This document shows, in pieces, positions 34,150-51,247 of a DNA stretch of 64,000 nucleotides (position 1 is the stretch's first letter; each line of letters begins with the position of its first letter). The translations under genes and the position numbers were made by a program. The stretch spans positions 744,001 through 808,000 of the forward strand of contig CAWUHX010000161.1 in NCBI GenBank assembly GCA_963922205.1, in the 5' to 3' direction. Origin of the DNA: Romanomermis culicivorax. Its lineage: Eukaryota; Nematoda; Enoplea; Mermithida; Mermithidae. The notes under the pieces were generated by a model. It was given only the letters and a program-made list of their open reading frames with translations, was not told the DNA's origin and searched no databases.

Positions 34150-35301
34150 TAGGGATGGACTGGTTTCACTTTTTTGGGTTTTCCAGTTTCAGTTTTGCAT
34201 TTTTAAAATTTATGGTTTCTGTTATGGTTTTCAGTTTCTCAAAACTGCAGTTTCAGTTTCGATTTTCATGCCTTATTTTATAGTTAAGTAGTACAGGTTT
34301 AGAAAAGTCATTTTTTATGTTTGTTCTACTGGAAACATTTCTTTTCTGTTATCTAGCAAGTTTTTTGCAACCGTTTGACATTCATCCATTTGATGAAAAT
34401 TCATTCAGTGAAATAGATAGATGAAATTAAGCCAAAAAGAAGAGATCGTGAATAATCATAAATCAAATTGATCCAAAAAGATGAGATCTACTTAGCCACA
34501 GCTTTAGATCCAAGATACAAAGGAAAAATGTTCAAAAATGTGTCTACAATAATTATTGTCAAAGTTGAACTCAAAACAAATGTTTAGTGATATTGCTGCC
34601 AAGAATTTAGTGGACTAATGGACAACTCCACCAAGAAAGAAGCAAATCATCACACCATGTTCCTCAAAAGACTGGACTCTGTTTGTACGAGGCAGTAGTG
34701 ATGATGAAGAAAAAGCCTGTGAAGAAATGAATAATAAAGTGAAACTCTTCAAATAGAGATATCATTGTCCAAGAATTATATTATTTTTACAGGAAGTTGA
34801 AACATCTAACAGAAAATAGGTGACATAGATCCACTGCAATTGTAGCAAATCAATAAAAAAACATACCAAACTTTAGCAAAACTTGTAATTCATTACCTCA
34901 GTGTACCAGCCACAAGTGTGCCTTCAGAACAGCTATTCAGTGGTGCAGGAATCATCTTTCAGCCACTAAGAAATTATATTTCAGGCCAATTGGTGGAGAA
35001 GTTATTATTTTTGAAGAATAATTTTATTGAATTTAGCAAATTAATGAAAAAAATTGTCATTGGGATTAATTCTGTTATGGAATAAAGTTTTCATTTCATC
35101 AGCATTATTTTTACCTTTCCATGCAGTTGTGAATTCTGCTGTTTTTATGCCTTGTTTTTTAAAACTATGCAGACAACTGTGAAAACTGTAAAATTCACCC
35201 CCTATATCCCGGGTTCAGTTTTGGTTTTCCAATTTTGAGTTTCACAGTTTCCGTTTTAGAAAAAATGATGGTTGCGGTTTTGGTTAACCCGAACATCCCT
35301 A
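34150..35301 (+). mobile_element. hAT transposon remnant 1
   Basis: 1152 bp with perfect 8-bp duplications GTATTTGC (34142-34149 and 35302-35309) and ends TAGGGATG/CATCCCTA. Plus-strand remnants include LATALDPRYKGKMFK and the C-terminal dimerisation region SVPATSVPSEQLFSGAGI, followed by VEKLLFLKNNF. The transposase has several stops and lacks most of its N-terminal half. Subterminal CAGTTTC/GGTTTT repeats flank the coding remnant. Confidence 0.92.
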
Positions 35302-35309
35302 GTATTTGC

Positions 35310-36469
35310 ACAACAATAATACTTGAAAATTGAATATATCCATCATTTCTTGATAGATATATAATGAGTTTTTTAAAATTTGCATGTTGATCAATCAACA
35401 TGCAGTTTTTTGGACACGTGATAATAAAAGTTGGAACAAATATAAGGCAACAGTAAATCACTAAATCGACATTTCTATAGTATTCTTTAAATCAAAGAGC
35501 ATTGAAGCTTCAAAATTCAACAAATCTTTTGCTGAATGAGTAAATATTTAAAGAATCATATTATCATGCTTTCTAAGTTTATTTATGTCGATCAAATCCT
35601 TTTAAGACATAAAAAAACAATGAATTAATAGTGATAATAGAAAAAAGATGTATACCAATTTAATCATCTCTTTAAGCAAGGCAAATTTGTCAGATAAAAT
35701 CAGCTTTATCATCAAAATCGTCCATCAAGCAATTTCTCCACAAATCCATCCATTGCACTCATCACATTGAGCCAAGCTGGCCTTAAGGTTCTTCTTGTAT
35801 TTCAACCAGGCAATAAAACGAACGCAAAACTTATTGGCACTTGACGCCTCTTTGGTTTTCTTGGCTTCTTTCTGTGCTTTCAGCAGGTCCACGATTTCAG
35901 GAGCTGTCAATAACTGACCAAAAGCATGATTGAGCTGCTTGTGTGATTTTTTTATCTCGCTTTTTTGGCATGAACTATTTTGAAGAAATCAATGATACTG
36001 GACTTAGACCCTTTGCTCTCCGACCTGAAACCGTTGAATCCATACACTATGGAAATATAAGAGTTAAATTATTGTATTGAACTCCTAGCAACTTCTGCCT
36101 CCTGTAAATTATTCTTTGTTGCTTCTGATGTGTTTACACCATCATGGGCAGTATTGTTGCATTCCAATAGGGAACTATGATGACGTTCCAAGAATTTTCT
36201 GAACCAACTGTTGATCAAAGTCCCCCACAATCCCCTAGTTTTACTGCGGCTCTTAGGTGCATTTATGTGCAGAACAGCTATGTTAGCTATTTTCCCTGCT
36301 ATCGAAAACCTAAGGAGGGCCAAAAAAGTAATCCTACCATGAGTGGAACCCGAATATTTTCTGCACAAAAAAACAGCTTTTCAAAATTCAGCACTTTGAA
36401 AATTAATAATGGCAGTAATATTTTTGGTAAATGACTAAACTTTCTACACCCCTATGCTTAACAACCAAG
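35310..36469 (-). other. Gene-poor stretch with unrecognised minus-strand frames
   Basis: Two short minus-strand frames stand out for non-repetitive composition. One (35910-35725) ends QCDECNGWIC and is Lys/Ala-rich upstream. The other (36368-36069) has KYSGSTHGRITFLALLRFS. A Cys-pair tail of this kind occurs at the C-terminus of some DNA transposases, but I cannot assign either frame. They may be remnants of one degraded element. Confidence 0.35.
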
Positions 36470-36685
36470 CATACCTGTAAGAGGTCCGACCAGTTGGTGG
36501 GGGGTAAATCCGAAATTTTGGGGGAGGAATCGAAAAAAGTCGATATTTTTCCCAAAAAGGCCAAAAACACACTTTTTTGCCAATTTTTTCTAATTTTTTC
36601 CAAACTGGGGGGGGGGGTTGAGTATATGGTTGGTCAAGTTGGAGTGCGAGGGCCCCAACACCCCCCCCCCCCAATTACAGGTATG
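36470..36685. mobile_element. G-tract MITE (family X), copy 3
   Basis: 216 bp with ends CATACCTGTA and TACAGGTATG, and AAGAGGTCCGACCAGTTG and G/C runs inside. The flanks CAACCAAG and CAACCTGC share only five of eight bases, so the duplication has decayed. Confidence 0.85.
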
Positions 36686-36783
36686 CAACCTGCATCTTCA
36701 ATAATCGATCAAGGCACGCACCAAATCTGCATCTCCAATAATCGATCAAGGCACGCACCAAATCCATCAACAAATCATCCCAC

Positions 36784-37841
36784 CAGTGTTTTTTTTGCCA
36801 GAGGCAAATGAAAATTTTTTGGGGCAAACGAAATTGAGGTAGTTATTTGTACATGTACAAACGGCTTTTCCCCGTTTAGGGAAGAAAATTTTGGGGATAA
36901 GTTACAGAAAATATGCATTTTGATGCATTTTAAAAGTTCATAATCTCAAAATTTTCCGGCGCTTCACGCCGGTTATAACTTCAATAATCATCATTATGTA
37001 TCACCTAGCTCAGACGCAGCTTTCAGAATGTCTACCTCCACCTATCATTCAATGTATTATAGTTTTCATCATCTCAAATGTATTATCTCATGTTTTAAGT
37101 GGTAATCTTCGATATATATCTTGATATTTAATGAAGATTCAGAGTTTTTCATTGGAAAATTTCTTGAGAAAGATCAATACATCAAATCTGTCAACTTTTT
37201 GAAGCGATTATTCCTTTCTTAACATAAAGTCAATTCAGAGGCCTCATGGAAGTAGTTTTCGGAAACTTCTTCTCTTCCACTCATATTTTTTTGGCCAAGT
37301 TCATGAGAGTTAACGAATAAATTACTGGTTTAAAAAATTTTTAAAATAATAAAATTCTAAAAATTACGACTTTTGAACACAAAATTCGAATTTAATTCTT
37401 GAAATAAATGTTTGGAAAACTGATTTTCCAGTGTCACTGAATGACAGTACACAAAAAAAATTTTTCCGGCGCTCCGCGCCGGGAACGCAAATATCTTTTT
37501 TGGGCTTTCACTTGTCATCATGGAGGACTTAACCATCAGTTTCTCATCTAATACAAACTTATTATGCTATTGGATAGTTTTGTATATAAATTGTTCCAGA
37601 ATGCTTGTAAATTAGACTTGAAACTCGAAAATTTCAATTTTTTGCTCAATTTTGATGATTTTTTTGTAGTTATAAATAAAATTTGAAAATTACACTGATT
37701 TGGCTATTAGTCTTTGGCCAGGACATTAGAGGAACACAGGTTACTTATTTATTCCTATTTTTAAAAAGTACAAATTGTACAAATGAAATATTGGCTGTCG
37801 TTTGTACATGTGCAAATGGGTCATGTACAAAAAAAACCCTG
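36784..37841. mobile_element. hAT-like non-autonomous element M
   Basis: 1058 bp with ends CAGTGTTTTTTTTGCC and GTACAAAAAAAACCCTG. The flanks CATCCCAC (36776-36783) and CATCTCAC (37842-37849) are an 8-bp duplication with one mismatch. The interior shares segments with 43540-43990 and 60335-60800, including two CCGGCGC hairpins. It lies beside or inside the mariner remnant. Confidence 0.8.
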
Positions 37842-38915
37842 CATCTCACTCCTTGATCAATTGACATTTCAAAGATTCCAAACTGCGATGGGATAGGTGC
37901 ATTGACTCTTGCTTCCAGCGTTCCCCATATGCAGTAATCAAGTGGATTCAAATCTGGTGATGAAGTCAGCCATTCCCCAGTGCTGATGAAATCTGGTGAA
38001 GTCGCCCTCAACAATGTTTGAACCACTTTGGCCTTGTGTGCCGGTGCCGAGTCTTGCTGGAATGTCCATGGACCATCCCCATACAATGTGATGATGTTGG
38101 ACTTTACAACCAACTCCAACATGTTGTCTCCATAGTACTCCTTATTGATCTTGACACTTATATTGATGAATTTCTGGGGTAACTTGCTGTTCCAACTGAG
38201 ACCGCCCCAAACCATGACCGAATTCTTGTTCTGGAATGTTGAAACAGTTCACACGCTTTCCGGGATATCCTCGATAGCTAGGGAGTACACCCTGTAATTT
38301 TGAGCATTGAACTACTGCTCAGTCACGAATAATTTTTCATCAGAAAATATGATCAATTTGAACAACTGGGCATCATGTCGCTTCAGCAAAGATCTTGATT
38401 TTGTGACCCTGGCTCGTTGTTGTTGGTCAGATAAACCATGGCGAAGACGTTTCTTGTACGGCTTTAGGCAGAGATCATTTTTCAACAGTTACCTCATCAA
38501 AGGCTCACTGCCTTCCTCCTTAGCCAACTTTCTTCCTGATCAGCACGGACTCTGTCTGATCTTTTCTAAAATTCATTTCACTCATTCTTTTGTTCAAGCT
38601 GTGCATGGCCAACCCAATCGCAGCCAATCTTCGATGCTGCCAGTATCGCATAATCGGCTGATTGTTGGATAGATGACATTTTGGCTGATAGTGATCGATT
38701 TCACCTGATCAAAAATTTGCGCACCAGTCAGCCGAGAAAAATATTTTTCAACAATACTTCGACTGACTTTCATGATTTTTAATAGCAGTTACAAAAAAAG
38801 ATTTCACGGAGAGGTACATTTCCTCAGGGTAAATTGAACGGGCTATATTTGCTGCGTAAAGTGTACGGCAGCCGTTCAAGGCAGTTAGCAGAATTTTTGA
38901 CGCACCCTGTACATT
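37842..38915 (-). mobile_element. maT-type mariner remnant (DD37D)
   Basis: Minus-strand transposase in order: helix-turn-helix part (LTGAQIFDQVKSITISQN), KPYKKRLRHGLSDQQQRARV, first catalytic Asp in LIIFSDEKLF, MVWGGLSWN, second Asp in WTFQQDSAPAHKAK and third in SSPDLNPLDYCIWG. There are 37 residues between the last two, the maT spacing. Several stops and frame changes break it; the open part is 38215-37745. A terminal repeat TACAGGGTGCGTCAAAAATT lies at about 38911-38892. The other end was not identified, because element M interrupts that side. Confidence 0.88.
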
Positions 38916-39365
38916 ATGATAGCTCACAGCAGTGGTTGTCTTCACAGCAAATATAACCTGCTGATCTCAAATAGTTATTAAAGGTCATTCATTTAGCACA
39001 CTGATCAAAGTCATATACTTCTGCACCATCAAAAAAATGCTTGGCATCAAATTTTATGAAGACTGGTTTTTCGACCGACGCAGATGACAATCGATTATGC
39101 AACTTGGTGTGAACAAAGCCGAATGTTCAAGAATTAAGCTCTGATGACGCAGTAGACACCAAAATGGAAAACACCTGATTATAACGTGACAAAATAAATT
39201 TCACTTGTTTGCCATTATTAGTCTTAAAAACGTACTCTCAGGGCAATTTTTGGGAACTAAGGCCACGTTTTGCCTTCTGTCAACCAATATTGCATACATG
39301 TAGAATTGATGAAAAATCTCAATCATCGGCACAATATTAAGTTTTAACCGGATATTCACGGCAAA
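38916..39365. other. Intergenic, nothing recognised
   Basis: AT-rich sequence between the mariner end and a tandem duplication. No gene or repeat copy was identified. Confidence 0.45.
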
Positions 39366-39792
39366 AATTTTCCAGGGAGGTGGTCCTCGAACTTTTCATC
39401 GATGGGGTGGGGGTGGGTGGGCAAAAAAACAAAAAAGTTCCACAAGCATGTTTTTCATACAAAATATGCATAAAAATTATGGAAAAAACTGCCTTGGAAA
39501 AAGTTCAGGGGGTGTTTGATGCTTTTTTCGGGCCAGACGTGTCCAGGGTCCTAGGTATAGGAGGGTTTGCCCTCCATGCTAGACATGCACGGGAACAATT
39601 TTCCGCGGGAGGTCCTCAGACTTTTCATCGGTTTGGGGATTGAGTGAGCAAAAATACGAAAAAAGTTCCACAAACATGTTTATCATCCGTAATATGCATG
39701 AAAATAATATAAGAAACTCCATAAAAGTTCAGGGAAGTGTTTGTCGATTTTTGAGATGTCTCAGGTAGGAAGGTTTACCTCCACCCGTGCGT
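39366..39792 (+). repeat. Tandem duplication, two units of about 220 bp
   Basis: 39366-39585 and 39597-39792 are diverged direct copies. Both run through GGTCCTC.AACTTTTCATCG, AAAAAAGTTCCACAA and AAGTTCAGGG to TAGG.GGGTTT.CCTCCA. No coding sense. Confidence 0.75.
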
Positions 39793-40286
39793 GTATGTAA
39801 TGGACTGTGCCAATTGAAATGTAGTCCCCAGGCTTATAAGCTAAACTGATTCAGTTCTTCAACCCAGTTCACCTGGAAACTATCAATTACCATTATCCTG
39901 CCTTTTGTTCGACTGATTTTCACTGAAAGTCTATATTTTGAGACGTTTGAACTATATTTGTATTATACATGATAAACTGGAAGGTGCCACGTGTAATTTA
40001 TGAATATGAACCTGATCATATATAATTTTGGTCTAGACGACCATACTTCTCGAGTAAATCTGAATTGATATAACCCAACCCAGAAAATTTTACACCGACA
40101 AATATCTACCCTCGGCTAGCCCTGCTCTGTTACTTAATTTTCTGAAATTGCCAGTTCCGCCGCAAATGTTTGATTTTTTCGGTGGGTCCTGAGAAAAATA
40201 TTGATACAGAACATTATTTAATTGTGTTTTAGGTAACGCAACGAACTTGTTAATATTTATATCATCAGATACCCTTCCACTTTGAA
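39793..40286 (+). promoter_or_regulatory. PCNA upstream region
   Basis: About 490 bp without repeats or genes, so it probably holds the PCNA promoter. I cannot point to a TATA box or an E2F-type site with confidence. A splice-acceptor-like TATTTATATCATCAG ends 18 bp before the ATG. Confidence 0.4.
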
Positions 40287-45343
<5,057 letters not shown>

Positions 45344-45458
45344 AAATAATTTCATGGATTGCAAATCTTCATATAGACCTATAATATGTTCGTCCGTTTT
45401 TTTCTATTGTTCAACATTCTTTCGTTTTTCGTGTAATGATGAGCTCATTTATCGTAAG

Positions 45459-45464
45459 AATAAA
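45459..45464 (+). promoter_or_regulatory. Poly(A) signal of PCNA
   Basis: AATAAA 116 bp after the TGA stop. Confidence 0.6.
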
Positions 45465-45539
45465 AAATTTACGAATACTTGCTATTAGATCCATAGTGGT
45501 TTTCACGTTTATTTCGTTTGTACGCCTTGCTCTTTCAAT

Positions 45540-46777
45540 ATCCAAAATATGCAAATTAGGTATATTGGAATCGGTTTTGCTAGTTGAAATAGTCTTGCAT
45601 TTGACCATCTAAGCTTTACATACTTTTGTGCTGCGGTTGGTATGCACCAACGGATCGTTCCAAAATCACATAAAATGTCTGTTAGAGAAACATTTTTGCA
45701 AAACGTTTGAAAGAAAAGAAAAACAATAAATTATGAGGATTTCCGATTAAAATTGTTTTGTATGGAGATTAATTGCAAAACAAATTAAATTAATGAACTA
45801 AAATTGAAAGGAATAAAATAATTAAGCAGTAAAGGCATAACGAATATCAAATAATAAAGAAACGAAAAGTAAAATAATGCAATGAAAAGTAGGTAAAAAA
45901 TAGAACAAAAATACACGACCTGAAAAAAATTAAACAAAAAATGGCTCAAAATAAGAAGAATATTAAAGGAGATGAGTCAATAAAGGATAAAAGAAACAAA
46001 AAACATGCATGTAGATATGTTAATAATAAACAAACCAAAATAAACAGCTGTAAAGTGAAAACACATGCTATAAAGCACAGCTGTAAAGTGAAAACACATG
46101 CTATAAAGCCATAATGTCAGAAATCTGGTGATGGTGCCAAAATGTCTGACAATATCGAAATCGAGGACCGAATAGGCATGCACCAAACCGTCTACCCCGC
46201 CCAATCTGCATTCTAAAGATACTCTTGAAAATTCGCTATTTTGAGAATCTGTTCTGAGACTTCGCTGTATTGAGAATAACTGTTTTGAGACTTTGTTGCA
46301 GTGTTTTTTTGTACTTGGTCCATTTGTACTGGTACAAACGACCTCTCAAAAACCGTTGGTAATCCAAAATTTGCTGAAAAAACATTCATTGTAATAAAAT
46401 TTAACTATCGTGATGTGAATATATTGGCCATTTTCATGAAACACATAAATAGACTACGAATGCACACAGATGAAACATTTGATCATGAGGCCCAGAATAT
46501 GCTCAAGTAAAATACTCAAAAAAAAGCTTTTATTATTATGCTACAAGTGCTAGTTTGTCATTATCGATGCGGACGCATAAGGAACAAGACCATTGATACT
46601 GAATACTGATGACTGTTCAAATTTTTTTTTTTGCACTAAAATTTTTGTTTGTACTGATACAAACGAAGCCAAATTTTTCGTTTGTACTGTGGACCGTTTC
46701 GTTTGTACAGTACAAAAAACTCTGCTTCGCTGTATTGAGTCTCGCTATTTTGAGTTTGGCTGAATAGGGGTGAAACC
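45540..46777. mobile_element. Truncated relative of the fold-back element at 15779
   Basis: Colinear with 16063-16925 and 17510-17695 (TATGCAAATTAGGTATATT, then the A-rich region, then the CTGTATTGAGACTTCGCT array). It ends GGGGTGAAACC at 46777. The left array is missing. It lacks MITEs A and H, so it preserves their empty sites. Element L interrupts its array. Confidence 0.8.
46299..46724. mobile_element. hAT-like non-autonomous element L
   Basis: 426 bp with ends CAGTGTTTTTTTGTAC and GTACAAAAAACTCTG. The flanks CTTTGTTG and CTTCGCTG share six of eight bases. The interior has repeated TTTGTACTGGTACAAACGA. It is related to elements K and M. Confidence 0.75.
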
Positions 46778-46864
46778 GATATATGTCATATTTTTAACTA
46801 TTCCCTCAATTCGTCTTTTCTCATCACGATGTGATGGGTAGCGAATATCGGCGGTATGATAACC

Positions 46865-47957
46865 ATAGTTAGAGTAAAAAATTAACAGGAGGATAGTCAG
46901 AAAAACCAGGAGGAGGAACAGTATGTGAGGAATTGTGATGTATCTTAGAGTTAGGTATATGCTCTTCTTCAAATAAGGAAGAATCGCAGTGACTAGGAGG
47001 ATTAGATTGCTCAGAATTATGAGTTTTTAACTTAATTACAAGAGCTATAGCAGGTATGTGAGATGTTACAGGTACAGTACTAGTGACAGGTATACTTTGA
47101 GAAGTGAGATGTTCAGGTTGAAGTACAGAAATAGGAGGGTTACTTAAATTACCTACTTGATTTAGGGTAGACAGAGTTGCAGAAGTTGCAGAAACAAAAA
47201 GCTTAAATTGATCCATTAAACTAGTCAGAGTAGCAGATATAGTGGCGGTTTGATTATCTTGCTTCGCCTGAAGTTCGTTCAGGAGTCACAGATTTCTTTC
47301 CTCACTTTCTCATGTTTTGTCTTCAAAAAAACCGAGAATTCAAGTAACAGTGGCAGTAGTAGGAATATTTTGTGTAACTGACTTGGTAGCTTCCGCCAGG
47401 GCAGTTAGCTGAGCCGAAGCTTCCGCTTGAAAATTCTCAATCTCAGCTGTACAGGCATCACCAATGCTTTTAGGCTGAGGTTGCTTACTCTTATGAGGGC
47501 GAGGTGAAGGAATAGCACAATGATCAAGAGTTGATGATTCAGAATCAGAAGAAAGAAGTTGATAAGAAGTTTGTTGAGAACTGTAAATGGCACGGCGCGA
47601 TTGTGACAGCTGATTTCGCAAGGCATTGTTTGCTTGAGAACCGGTGACATCAATAGGAGCAGTTGCTGATTGCAAAATCAGAGCTGCAACCGACTGAGAC
47701 TGCGGCGCCAAGAAAACAGGATTAACAGGAGTAATTTGAGCTGAATTCAGAAGGTTAACTACATAAGGTGACTGAACAGTTGAATTTTGATGTACTTGAA
47801 ATTGATTACCAGGCGCCAAATTTGCCGATAATTGTGCCTGATCAACAGAATCCTGTGGACCCAATCCCGCCTGTGGTAAAGTGAGAGTCGATGGCGTAAC
47901 TATCTGCGCATCTTGAGCCAGTTGCGCAGAAACTAAACTATTTGAGGACTCAGGCAA
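46865..47957 (-). pseudogene. Broken Gln/Ser/Pro-rich reading frame, unassigned
   Basis: A 205-codon minus-strand frame (47957-47340) starts MPESSNSLVSAQLAQDAQ and is rich in Gln, Ser, Ala and Pro. Downstream on the same strand a second frame (47216-46869) has a heptad-like stretch (LTSLMDQFKLFVSA) and ends in a Pro-rich tail. They look like parts of one old protein, possibly a retroelement structural protein or a host low-complexity protein. It is broken and I cannot assign a family. It may extend under the adjoining hAT. Confidence 0.4.
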
Positions 47958-48056
47958 ATAGTGAAGTGCTAAGTGCCATGGGAGTGACTAGTGAAATGCT
48001 ATTCGCCGGTGGGGTATGAGGAATTTTTTGAGAATTTGTTAGCATCTTATAGTAAC

Positions 48057-49638
48057 TAGTGCATCGGCCGATTGTTGCATTTTTCTGCCATCCGCCATCG
48101 ACCGATGTTTTGCCAAAATCGGCCGATGGCCGATTATTTGTCAACTTTTTGTTACAATTAATGCAGATGCTTATGCTTAAAAAACAGATTGTTCACATAT
48201 ATATTTTACAGTTACTTTAGTAAATGCATTATTTTTTGTGAAAATGGTTGTTTTAATGTCTGGCATATTTGCCCTGTGTTGCCATTGATGAACTAAATAA
48301 CAAGAATTTGACAAGCTATGAATGGAATATTTTAGCTACGGCGGTAAGAATATACTTTGATACATAATGTATCCACACCTTAGATAATTATGTTTTGGCA
48401 GCTTGTAAATTTGTTAAAATCATTTGCAGAAACTGTAAAAATCTATGAATCTAAAAACGCCTGTATTTCGGAAAAAATAGCTGAAGAAAAGTAAGCTAGA
48501 TTTTGTGACTAAATTTTTTTGAAAAACATAAATTAAAGAATCATAGATTAAGAATTTTACGCCACTCAATCCATATTTCAACTTTCCTGGATTGGGTTCA
48601 TTAAAGGAGGAATTGTCGGGAAAAATGAATCAATATTTTCATAGAAATGATAATCGAGCCCACTTTAAACCCATGGAAGACAATAGACTTGATGCTTTGG
48701 CATCTTTACTACATCCTCGATTTAAAAAGGATGGATTGAAATTTGAAATATAACACATATTGATCATACAAATCAAAATTAAATAATTTAAGCATTCTGT
48801 GATCCGCAAGCAGAAGACAAAGCTGAATTAGCTTTGGTTAGAATGGTTGTCGATCAAAAAAAACAAAATCAATGCTTTTCTGAAAATATGGTTCAAAAAT
48901 TTGAATGAATCTTCAAACTCATTCTCCAAACTTTCTCAGTAAGCCACAATTAATACTAATGTAAATAATTCAAGCATTTACACAAAACTGACCAATTTCA
49001 GGCACTATTTGGCCATTGGAAGTTCATCTGAAGATGAGCTGTAGCCCGAAAAATATGCAACGTCAACATTTGAGCAAGCAAAAGCCATTGTTTTGGAATA
49101 GATTACTAGAATAATGGAAGAAAAATGCTGCAACAAAACCAGAATTAGCTAATGTGAGTCAAAATAGTGTCCAATTGAAAATAAGTTTCATTATGAAAAA
49201 AAATTCTTTAGCTTGCCTTGAAATTTTTATCAGCTCCAATTGGGTCAGTAGCTAGTGAATGATCATTTTAAAAAGCAAAAGATGTTAGAAGTGGAAAAAC
49301 ATCCCGTTTATCGCTGAGATTGGATTCAATAGGGCAAACTGGAAAAACAAGCTGAAGTTGAAGAAGCTTCTAGTGAACTCAGCAATCAAAGTGAAGGTAG
49401 TACAAGAGATGCCTTTGTTGATGACAAATTGGATGAATGAAATGTTGTTAATTATTGAATGTTGAAAATATCAGTAGAACTTGGTGAATAATTCATAATA
49501 ATTTTAAATTTGTTACAATGTAGCAACTTCAGGTTGCATTTTGTACATATTACAGCCGATGCATCGGCAATCGGCCATCGGCCAATGCCATCGTTGACCC
49601 TGGCCGATGGCAAATTTTTGGTCATCGGTCCATCACTA
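48057..49638 (+). mobile_element. hAT transposon remnant 2
   Basis: 1582 bp with ends TAGTGCATCGGCC and, inverted, TAGTGATGGACC. The 8-bp duplication ATAGTAAC stands at 48049-48056. Its partner is rebuilt at 50168-50175 once element W is discounted. Plus-strand remnants include EDNRLDALASLLHPRFKKDG and, near the end, FISAPIGSVASE, which belong to the hAT catalytic and dimerisation regions. Many stops; the N-terminus is unrecognised. CGGCCGATGG subterminal repeats occur at both ends. Confidence 0.88.
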
Positions 49639-49642
49639 ATAG

Positions 49643-50162
49643 GGTATTAGTGTAGTACGTGCACCGGACTTTTTCAACGTTGTTTTTTCCACAAATTTTT
49701 TCGTCTCCGGTGGGTTAGGAACTGCAGACTGTTGCGTACGAAGCGAGCGCCTAACCGATTGAGCTAAACCATCCATCTTAACTGAGCTACGATTTAATTC
49801 TTATACCATGAATAAATAATCATAAAATAAATACAACTAAACTAATTTTAGAATAAGTGCAAATCCATGACAAAAATTGTTTTTGACAAAAAATTAAATT
49901 TGTTTTTGATAAAAAATGCAACATTTGTAATGTGTAAAGTGTTATTTTTACTTTTTAAAGCTGTTAATTGCGTAGTTTTCATATTACTTTTTGAGTTTTA
50001 TGTGAAAAGTGTACTGTAGAACGACATCGGCTTACTGTAGGAAAAAATTGATATGATTTTTGAACTCCACGGTATCGATTCACCTAGGTTACTATGTTAC
50101 ATATGCAAATTTCACAATGGTTCACAAAATATGAAGTCCGGTGCACGTACTACACTAATACC
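49643..50162. mobile_element. Element W nested in the hAT target duplication
   Basis: 520 bp with perfect inverted ends of 29 bp that begin GGTATTAGTGTAGTACGTGC. It is flanked by CACTAATAG (49634-49642 and 50163-50171). The insertion point lies four bases beyond the hAT end, splitting that element's duplication. A tRNA-like stretch lies inside; no protein is encoded. Confidence 0.9.
49705..49777 (-). other. tRNA-like sequence inside element W
   Basis: The minus strand reads GGTTTAGCTCAATCGGTTAG (A box), then GCTCGCTTCGTACGC (loop TTCGTAC, would-be anticodon CGT). The B box is decayed (CAGTTCCTAACCC). The acceptor stem is poor. It is probably a captured tRNA or SINE piece. Confidence 0.5.
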
Positions 50163-50175
50163 CACTAATAGTAAC

Positions 50176-50810
50176 CTGAAAAGTATCCTAAGGCAGATGT
50201 CCTACAAGGTCTAGCCTCCAGTATTTGATTAGAAGTAAAGGAAACTAGGCCTCAATGCAGATAAGGTAAGTACTTAGTAAACCTAAACAGATCACCAGTG
50301 TTATATTTTTAACCCTTTTCTTTTAATCAGGGACTCTGGATCTGGTAATCCATCAAAAATATAAGATTTGATTTTGAAGCCAAGAAATTCTGAAGCAGGA
50401 GTTTTTTCCAAGAGGTTCAGACCTTAATAAGACTTACCTAGCATTTGGCCGGGACATGAACATTTTTTCTGTTTTGGATAAATGCTCAAAATTTTTCACA
50501 AATTGAAATATTGTAAATCCAGAAATCTTTGATTTCTCAATTTAAAATATTTTAGTCGACGACGGGAAATTAGCATGGCGAGGTTTAATGGCAGAGAGAA
50601 AAGGCCAGACGTAAAAAATACAAACGAATAATAATTTCACTGACCAAATTCCAGCACGCGATGCAAAAACTACAGTAATTGCGTCGCCTGGTTTGAATAA
50701 AGATGGCATGCTTGAGACACGGTCATCTTTGGTTGTAAAGATCGAGAAGTTGTAAAATGACATTAAAACTGTTGTGGCAATTTGGAAAATGCTACTACAA
50801 CAAATCACAT
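50176..50810. other. Intergenic, nothing recognised
   Basis: AT-rich sequence between the nested hAT and repeat E; the 88-codon minus frame at 50808-50542 has no recognisable motif. Confidence 0.4.
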
Positions 50811-51165
50811 ATTTACATAACTCATTATTTGATCTCCCAATTATATATATAATGATTTTCTACAAGTAGTATATATTAATGTGCTGATATCCCTTCCTAA
50901 AAATCGTTATATGGCACAGAAGTTGCATACTTTCCCATTGTCATCTGTTCGGTAAATGTGTCAAAAAGACCAGTGAGTAATTCCTCTCAAGTACACATTG
51001 TGCAATTTTCCTCGAATTACTATAACCTACTGAGGAGAGAATGAGGTTTACCAAAATTTTTTGCTACAGTGAGCTGTTTTTAGGGGGTAGTAAATGAATT
51101 TCCAAATCTAAGACCGGGGTAATACCCCCCATACCCCTCATGGGGTGCTCTGCCCCAACTACATG
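50811..51165 (-). repeat. Repeat family E, copy 2
   Basis: Closest match to 28570-28924, same orientation, ending CATGGGGTGCTCTGCCCC. Followed by AACTACATGTATG, a decayed CATACCTGTA-like end that hints at kinship with MITE family X. Confidence 0.8.
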
Positions 51166-51247
51166 TATGTATTAAAATCTAACTGACTGAGTGGCACTGC
51201 ACAGGTTTTGCTAGAGCTGAGATATATATCGTTGATATGGAAGGCTG

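Noticed and set aside
49705-49777. Functional tRNA-Thr
   Set aside because: The B box and T arm are decayed, the acceptor stem is poor, and it lies inside a young mobile element.
50542-50808. 88-codon minus-strand frame as a gene
   Set aside because: No homology recognised, no start context or splice sites that extend it, and repeats on both sides.
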